Positions 7,361 through 12,327 of a stretch of 12,327 nt of DNA are shown here, piece by piece. Under the pieces are notes generated by a model that was not told the DNA's origin, ran no database searches, and worked only from the letters and a program-made list of their open reading frames with translations. Source of the stretch: Planctomycetaceae bacterium (GTDB taxonomy: Bacteria > Planctomycetota > Planctomycetia > Planctomycetales > Planctomycetaceae). The DNA is taken from the NCBI GenBank assembly GCA_020426425.1, contig JAGQQB010000059.1, forward strand, positions 1 to 12,327, given 5' to 3'. Both the position numbers and the translations under genes were made by a program. Every line of letters starts with the position of its first letter. Position 1 is the first letter of the stretch.

Positions 7361-8857
7361 ATGAAAGTTCATCAGTTCCTCGATCATTACGGCATCACGG
7401 AGAATCCGTTCGCGCAGGAAGATGCCGCTTCCGACCGGGTGTTTCAAGAGCATTGCCTGGAAGGGACGCACCATCCCGCCTGGGACAAGGTATTCGGTGA
7501 TCCCGAAACCCCGTCGACCGCTGTTGTTTTTGGGGAACAGGGGAGTGGGAAGACCGCGCTGCGATTGCAGATCGTCAATCGTCTCCGCGCCCATAATGAG
7601 AAGCATCCCGATCAGCGCGTCCTGATCCTTGAGTACGACGACTTCAATCCGTTCTTGGATACGTTTCGCGAACGGCTCTCGGGACGACAGCGAAAACCAG
7701 AGAACGCTCTGAAGAACTGGCGGCTGTGGGATCACATGGATGCGATCCTGTCTCTAGCCACCACACGTCTGGCGAATACCATCCGACAGAACGGGACCGA
7801 TCCTGGCGAACCATCGGCCGGGGTAACGTCGACCCAACTCGAACAACTCACGCGACCGCAAAAGCGGGACCTGTTGCTGCTGGCGGGGATCTACGACAAT
7901 AACCGAGAACTCTCCCTCCCCAGTCGCTGGTCATTACTGAAACGCAAGTTGCGGTTCTCCAGCTGGTCCACCTGGAAGACGCTGCTCATCGGCCTGTTGG
8001 TCACCGCCTGCGTGATTGGCGGAGTCAGCTACTTTCAGGGCTGGAAATCGTTGCTGCAGTGGTGGGTGGCTGGCGCGATCGTCGCTGGCTGGCTGCCATA
8101 TCTCATTCGCGTGGCCCGGATGCATTGGCTCGCCTGGCGGATTGCCCGGCAAGTCAGAATCCTGGATCATGCCCCCGGGGAACTTCGCCGCTTGCTGCTC
8201 CAGATCGACCGCAGCGAGCTTTCTGGACAACCGCTCCCTAGTCGGGCGCGCGGCGATGATCGCTACGAAATGCTGATGAAGCTGCAGTCAATCTTGAAGA
8301 CCCTCGGATTCGGCAGCATCGTCGTGCTTGTGGACCGGGTGGATGAACCGCATCTCATCAACGGCAGTGCTGAACGCATTCGCGATCTGCTCTGGCCGAT
8401 CTTCGACAACAAATTCCTCAAACATCCCGGCATCGCCTTCAAACTGCTGTTACCAGCTTCGGTCGTGCCGTATTTGAATCGACAAGAGAAGGAGTTCTAC
8501 GAACGTTCGCGACTCGACAAGCAGAACCTGGTCCAGTCGCTCTCCTGGACGGGACAAGCGCTCTATGATGTTGCGAACGACCGCATCAAAGCCTGCACCA
8601 AACTGGCCGACAAGCCGCCCACGCTCAGCGATCTCTTTTCGCCAACAATCTCGCAGGGAGAACTGATCGGGGCGCTCGATCGGCTGCGGGCTCCGCGGCA
8701 TCTGTTCAAGTTCCTCTACCGGCTGCTGGTGGATCACTGCAGCAAATACACCGAGGACAAACCGGAGTGGAAAATCCAACCGGAAACATTGCAGGTCTCG
8801 ATGACGGTGTTCCAGCGCGAACTGCAGAACTATGATCAGAAGCTCGGCGCTGGTTAG
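7361..8857 (+). CDS. Membrane-anchored P-loop NTPase (KAP-like layout)
   Basis: The product is 498 residues. Walker A is GEQGSGKT at 58-65. Two hydrophobic segments at about 206-224 and 231-249 form a membrane hairpin. A Walker B-like stretch, SIVVLVDRVDE, lies at 319-329 (D325, D328, E329 as candidate Mg/catalytic acids). A sensor-2-like RAPRHLFKFL follows at 443-452. A transmembrane hairpin inserted between Walker A and Walker B, with both halves of the ATPase in the cytoplasm, is the hallmark of KAP-family NTPases; overall similarity could not be tested. The N-terminal FLDHYGITENPF recalls the start of ExeA/GspA-type AAA ATPases, so that is an alternative assignment. I cannot name its substrate or partner. 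It stands alone, 220 bases after the PilZ gene and 142 bases before rfbD, and I see nothing clear in either gap apart from the ribosome sites. KAP NTPases are associated with membrane complexes and sometimes with phage defence, but no defence partner is seen here. Confidence 0.75.
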   Translation: MKVHQFLDHYGITENPFAQEDAASDRVFQEHCLEGTHHPAWDKVFGDPETPSTAVVFGEQGSGKTALRLQIVNRLRAHNEKHPDQRVLILEYDDFNPFLDTFRERLSGRQRKPENALKNWRLWDHMDAILSLATTRLANTIRQNGTDPGEPSAGVTSTQLEQLTRPQKRDLLLLAGIYDNNRELSLPSRWSLLKRKLRFSSWSTWKTLLIGLLVTACVIGGVSYFQGWKSLLQWWVAGAIVAGWLPYLIRVARMHWLAWRIARQVRILDHAPGELRRLLLQIDRSELSGQPLPSRARGDDRYEMLMKLQSILKTLGFGSIVVLVDRVDEPHLINGSAERIRDLLWPIFDNKFLKHPGIAFKLLLPASVVPYLNRQEKEFYERSRLDKQNLVQSLSWTGQALYDVANDRIKACTKLADKPPTLSDLFSPTISQGELIGALDRLRAPRHLFKFLYRLLVDHCSKYTEDKPEWKIQPETLQVSMTVFQRELQNYDQKLGAG

Positions 8858-8987
8858 GCAGAGTTTGCATCTGGCTGAACTTCCTGGCGGGACGTTGGCC
8901 TTTCTCGCGCAACCAGTATTCGCGCGCCGAGTTTTCCGTTTGCAACGTCTATCGCTCGCCGGTGTACGACGCACCGCTGACTGATTC

Positions 8988-8993
8988 AGGAGG
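8988..8993 (+). promoter_or_regulatory. Ribosome binding site of rfbD
   Basis: A full AGGAGG consensus ends six bases before the ATG at 9000. It is the strongest ribosome binding site in the window and makes the start certain. Confidence 0.8.
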
Positions 8994-8999
8994 ACTGAG

Positions 9000-9872
9000 A
9001 TGCGGTATGGTGTGGTTGGTGCCCAGGGGCAACTCGGATCGCATCTGTTGCAGATGCTTGATGCAGAGGCTGTGGGCTGGAATCACTCCCAGGCAAATCT
9101 CACCGATGTCGCGTCCCTGCGTGCAGTGCTCAGTGATGCGGCGGTGAATGTGGTGATCAACTGCGCCGCTTATAACCAGGTCGATCACGCTGAGTCAGAG
9201 CCGGCCACCGCTTACGATGTCAACGCTTTGGGCCCACGAAACCTTGCACTGCTTTGTGAGGAACTGCGGTTGCCGCTGGTTCACATCAGCACCGACTACG
9301 TCTTTGGACTCGATGGACAACGCAAACAGCCGTTGTGCGAAGACGATCCTCCCGGCCCCATCAGCGCCTATGGGCTGAGCAAACTTGCCGGAGAGTATTT
9401 TGTGCGGTCAATTTGTACGCGGCACTTCGTCATCCGCACGTGCGGCTTGTACGGACACGCTGCGCGACGCGGAGCCGGGAAAGGAAACTTTGTTGAAACG
9501 ATGCTGCGACTTGGCCACGAGCGTGAGGAACTCCGCGTTGTCGATGATCAGCATTGCACACCGACCTCAGTCGCTGATCTCGCCGAGGTACTGATCCGAC
9601 TCACCGCAACTGAGGCCTACGGCCTGTACCATGTGACGAACTCTGGCGAAACTACTTGGGCACAACTCGCTCAGACGATCTTTCAACTCGCAGGGCTTTC
9701 TACGAGGGTGGTGCCGATTCCGACCGCCGAGTATCCAACGAAAGCCCGTCGTCCGGCTTATAGCGTGCTCGATTGTTCACGTGTCATGGCGGTCCTGGGA
9801 AAGCCGATCCCGTCCTGGGAATCAGCGCTGGAGAGATATCTGGCGGAACGGGAAGAGCCCTTGGCGGATTGA
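9000..9872 (+). CDS. rfbD: dTDP-4-dehydrorhamnose reductase
   Basis: The product is 290 residues, the usual length for RfbD/RmlD. It reduces dTDP-4-dehydro-6-deoxy-L-mannose to dTDP-L-rhamnose with NAD(P)H, the last step of rhamnose donor synthesis in the cytoplasm. The sequence shows the Rossmann glycine motif GAQGQLG (7-13), the strand VVINCAAYNQVD (51-62) with AESEP, the STDYVF block (97-102), and the extended short-chain dehydrogenase pair Y124/K128 in ISAYGLSKLAGE. The family blocks DDQHCTPTSVADLAE (182-196) and RRPAYSVLDCSR (250-261) are also present. All key residues are intact. The partner genes rfbA, rfbB and rfbC are not in this window, so it is either a detached pathway member or a paralogue serving another deoxysugar. 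Its 3' end faces the membrane-protein gene on the other strand, 69 bases away. Confidence 0.93.
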   Translation: MRYGVVGAQGQLGSHLLQMLDAEAVGWNHSQANLTDVASLRAVLSDAAVNVVINCAAYNQVDHAESEPATAYDVNALGPRNLALLCEELRLPLVHISTDYVFGLDGQRKQPLCEDDPPGPISAYGLSKLAGEYFVRSICTRHFVIRTCGLYGHAARRGAGKGNFVETMLRLGHEREELRVVDDQHCTPTSVADLAEVLIRLTATEAYGLYHVTNSGETTWAQLAQTIFQLAGLSTRVVPIPTAEYPTKARRPAYSVLDCSRVMAVLGKPIPSWESALERYLAEREEPLAD

Positions 9873-9920
9873 ATGACGAACGGTTCCAGCTCCCGCTGTT
9901 CGGCGCGACGGCCACTGCGG

Positions 9921-9936
9921 CTGGCGGCGCCGCCAG
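9921..9936. repeat. 16-bp GC-rich palindrome between convergent genes
   Basis: CTGGCGGC followed by GCCGCCAG is a perfect palindrome in the 69-base gap between the stop of rfbD (9870-9872) and the stop of the minus-strand gene (9942-9944). It could fold as a short hairpin in either transcript and help termination in both directions. It has no T-tract on either side, so it does not meet the rule for an intrinsic terminator. Confidence 0.4.
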
Positions 9937-9941
9937 GTGCC

Positions 9942-10853
9942 TCACTCGAACTGAATCTCCAGATCTTGGCTCTCTCGCAGCAGTCGCGAAGCGACATGGA
10001 TGCGGTCCTGAACCAGTCGATCAGCACCGGGCACGAGAATGAAAACCTGCACGTGATCGTCGATGACTTCGATCGACCTCGTTTGTGGAGCTGGCGTCAT
10101 CTGGTCCTGGTCGTTGAGCACAAACGCCCCTTGAGGAATCTTCTGTCGATAGCCATCAGTCCCAATGATCACGCCGCTCAAATCGCGCAGTGGGTACACA
10201 GTGCGATTGGTCGGCATCGCCACCTGGATGACGATGAAATAGTCCTGATTCGGCCGTGGTGATTGCCCCGGAACGGCCTTTTCGCCAAAGCGGGTCTTGG
10301 GGAGTGTGAATACGGTGAAGCTCCCCGCCTTGACCGCATTCTTGGGGGCCTTGATCCGCCCGGCGGCCACCGCGCCATCTTCCGTTCCCTTGGCCACGGT
10401 CTGATCGTTGAATGCCGCCATATTGATGGACTGATCCAACGTGGAATCGAGCGCCGTGAGAATCTGATCTGTCGCTGCGGTCCCGGCGTCCAAGTCATCC
10501 GGGAGCGTGAGCGCTGTGTCAAGATCCACACTGTTACTGATCAACACGGGTTCGTCGGTTGATTCTGTGACCGTGGTCACAAACTGCGGACCAGATCGCA
10601 ACTGATGGATGACCGGAATCGCGAGCAGCGCGAGCAGAATCGCATGAAACACAAACGACAACGCCGCGCTCGCCCCCTCCTCGCCGTTGAGCCAGTCCCA
10701 GAGTTGTTGCTTCCAGGTGACTGCAACGGGAACCGATTCGGTCTCCAGCGATTGTGGCAGGACCGATCCTGACGAATCTTCCTCGACATCATCACAAGCC
10801 CCGGCGGTTAGACTCGCCGTAGCTCGCAAGCTCGGTTGGTCTAATGCGGGCAT
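9942..10853 (-). CDS. Single-pass membrane protein of unknown function
   Basis: The product is 303 residues. An acidic N-terminal region of about 45 residues is followed by a tryptophan-rich juxtamembrane stretch (WKQQLWDWLNGEEG, 47-60) and one hydrophobic segment (ASAALSFVFHAILLALLAIP, 61-80), then a soluble C-terminal part. The arrangement suggests cytoplasm-in with a periplasmic domain. Residues about 176-245 (KAGSFTVFTLPK, YFIVIQV, YPLRDLSGVIIGTDGYRQ) form a conserved-looking beta-rich block. I recall similar blocks in large planctomycete membrane proteins, but I know of no assigned function. AAGGTGA stands three bases before the ATG at 10851-10853, supporting the start. The 122-base gap to the upstream minus-strand gene holds no gene; TATACG within it is a weak -10 candidate without a good -35. 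The gene is convergent with rfbD. Confidence 0.7.
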   Translation of the reverse strand: MPALDQPSLRATASLTAGACDDVEEDSSGSVLPQSLETESVPVAVTWKQQLWDWLNGEEGASAALSFVFHAILLALLAIPVIHQLRSGPQFVTTVTESTDEPVLISNSVDLDTALTLPDDLDAGTAATDQILTALDSTLDQSINMAAFNDQTVAKGTEDGAVAAGRIKAPKNAVKAGSFTVFTLPKTRFGEKAVPGQSPRPNQDYFIVIQVAMPTNRTVYPLRDLSGVIIGTDGYRQKIPQGAFVLNDQDQMTPAPQTRSIEVIDDHVQVFILVPGADRLVQDRIHVASRLLRESQDLEIQFE

Positions 10854-10975
10854 GTTTCACCTTACGCCAGTTCGTCATGGGTCCCCTACGCGGAGGAGTC
10901 CACGTATAGTTTGCCTCACGAGACCAATTTCGGCAATGGTCCCGGTCGGTTGACGGACGGCTGCAAACCATCCGA

Positions 10976-12327
10976 TCAATACGCATGGAACGGTTCAGCC
11001 GGGCCAGTCGTATTCGGTTGCGGTAGCAGGTCGCCGGTTGTCAACTGAATCCACCGTGTGTCGAAGAACACATCAAGTTGTTGCTGGACCCCGTTCTGGA
11101 AGAAGTCGTTGATAGTTTCGTCGTCGGCAATGTTGGTGCCGCCGGTGGTCTCGTCACCAAAGTGCAAACGTCCAGCCAACATCACCGATCGTGTGTCACG
11201 AATACGAATCGGATCAGCAGTGGTGATGATCCCGGGGTTCGAGATCTGGGATGTCTGACTCGTCCCTTCCGTGATGATGCTAATTTGATCTCCATTTCCG
11301 ACGCCACCGGTTCCACTATTTGCGGCTCGGCCATTCCCAGCAATAAAGTCTGGCACGCCATCGAGGTCATCGTCAATCACACCCATCGCCAGATCGAGAT
11401 AGCCAACAGCATCGTAGACCAAGCGGCTGTTGTTTGGACCGTTCGCCGAACTGGTATCGCGATGCGAGAGCGGAGGCAGCAGTTCGTTTGACTGCTGTGG
11501 ATAAGCCCGGAGGTCGTCACCCACGTTACCGCCAAACGACACATTGCCGACTTGGGCGTTCATGCGAGTTAAGAAACCAACCGCCATCACCAAACCATCT
11601 TCGAAACCACCATAGCCACCGTTGTTGGCCACTTCGGTGTTGATGACCTGAATGTTGGATGTGAAGTGAACTCGCGATGGACGGATCGAAGCAGGTGTCG
11701 CTGTGGACCCACCGGTCCCTACGACATTGTTAGCCACATTGGGGTGCTGACTGCTTTGCACGGCATAAGGGCCGGGTTCAGGCATTGGGGAATCGACATG
11801 ATACGACACGTTTAAGATGTCGAGGAAATCTGGAAGGTTCTCCTCGACATACACGTCCGGATTCGAACTGGTGTTGCTCTGATTGAATGTCGTCGCCTGC
11901 TGGTCGAATACCACCCCTTCGCGGGCGTTTTCGTTGAACCGGTTGATGTACAGCGTGTCGAACGGATTGCTGATCAAGTCAACGCCCGAACGATCGGCCC
12001 GTCCAATGTTCCAGTTGGATGTGGAACGGGAGCCTTCATGCTCCAGGAGGACATCCAGGCCACGTCCGGAATTCTGAGACGCCTGGACACCGAACATCGT
12101 GGTTGTGGAGACTGTTCGTGACGCCCCGGTGGTCAGATGGTAATCGATTCCGTCGCCGCTGTTCTGCAAGACGTCGACATTGTTCCAGGTCGAAACCAGT
12201 GTGCCGGAACCAGTGACCTGGATTTCAGCGCCATGGCCAACATTCTGCGGTCCCATTTCATTCCGCTGATTGTCGCCTGCAGCTCCGTTGGCCTGAATTG
12301 TAGCGCGATCAATGGTGAAGATGTTCA
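10976..12327 (-). CDS. Second large beta-helix-like surface protein, C-terminal part only
   Basis: The frame is open from the right edge of the window to a TGA at 10976-10978, giving the last 449 residues. The N-terminus lies beyond base 12327. The in-frame ATG at 12254-12256 is probably internal, because codons before it (NIFTIDRATIQANGAAGDNQ) read as the same repeat style. The first half has beta-helix-like rungs (NVDVLQNSGDGIDYHL, VQASQNSGRGLDVLL, IGRADRSGVDLIS). The second half is less repetitive and contains VIDDDLDGVPDF, a DxDxDG-type calcium-loop-like motif, and ends in PAEPFHAY. No cysteine or membrane segment is seen. It is probably a secreted or surface-displayed protein related in style to the giant gene at the other end of the window, but it is not a copy of it. 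I see no terminator after its stop. Confidence 0.75.
   Translation of the reverse strand, partial: NIFTIDRATIQANGAAGDNQRNEMGPQNVGHGAEIQVTGSGTLVSTWNNVDVLQNSGDGIDYHLTTGASRTVSTTTMFGVQASQNSGRGLDVLLEHEGSRSTSNWNIGRADRSGVDLISNPFDTLYINRFNENAREGVVFDQQATTFNQSNTSSNPDVYVEENLPDFLDILNVSYHVDSPMPEPGPYAVQSSQHPNVANNVVGTGGSTATPASIRPSRVHFTSNIQVINTEVANNGGYGGFEDGLVMAVGFLTRMNAQVGNVSFGGNVGDDLRAYPQQSNELLPPLSHRDTSSANGPNNSRLVYDAVGYLDLAMGVIDDDLDGVPDFIAGNGRAANSGTGGVGNGDQISIITEGTSQTSQISNPGIITTADPIRIRDTRSVMLAGRLHFGDETTGGTNIADDETINDFFQNGVQQQLDVFFDTRWIQLTTGDLLPQPNTTGPAEPFHAY

Noticed and set aside
9873..10262. Plus-strand frame starting at the ATG that immediately follows the TGA of rfbD (TGAATG), looking like a coupled gene
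   Set aside because: Most of it lies antisense to the 303-residue membrane-protein gene, which has a membrane helix, a ribosome site and a conserved-looking domain. The plus product has no recognisable features.
10854..10975. Promoter of the membrane-protein gene (TATACG near 10910 on the minus strand)
   Set aside because: No -35 element at proper spacing could be found, so it is too weak to list as a feature.

Overview
The window looks like a piece of a planctomycete-type, outer-membrane-bearing bacterial chromosome of moderately high G+C. The grounds are two very large exported proteins made of parallel-beta-helix-like repeats (one with an N-terminal inverse-autotransporter-like barrel), a membrane-anchored protein whose periplasmic domain resembles planctomycete proteins I remember, and single genes with few operonic links. 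The phylum is inferred from protein style; no marker gene is present.

Left half (about 34-6375, minus strand): one giant gene for a secreted surface protein. It starts with a Sec signal peptide, then an intimin/invasin-type (inverse autotransporter) beta-domain, then about 1,700 residues of Asn/Gly/Asp/Ala-rich repeat that should fold as a long beta-helix. A higher-order repeat array of seven copies is visible in protein and DNA. At the 3' end a perfect 68-bp tandem duplication (226-363) shifts the frame. The last 39 ancestral codons are replaced by 13 others and an early stop. The ancestral frame can be reconstructed: it runs to a TAG at 107-109, just ahead of a clear intrinsic terminator at 34-72.

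Middle (6376-9872, plus strand): a divergent upstream region, then three spaced genes. They are a small PilZ-domain protein (probable c-di-GMP receptor), a P-loop NTPase with a transmembrane hairpin between Walker A and Walker B (KAP-like layout), and rfbD, a dTDP-4-dehydrorhamnose reductase acting in rhamnose supply for surface polysaccharide.

Right part (9942-12327, minus strand): a 303-residue single-pass membrane protein of unknown function, convergent with rfbD, and the C-terminal 449 residues of a second large beta-helix-like surface protein that continues past the window edge.

A loose theme links the genes: cell-surface adhesion and envelope (two giant surface proteins, a c-di-GMP receptor, a rhamnose enzyme, two membrane proteins). 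No operon structure proves that they act together. The strongest unusual signal is the frame-shifting tandem duplication at the distal end of the giant autotransporter-like protein.
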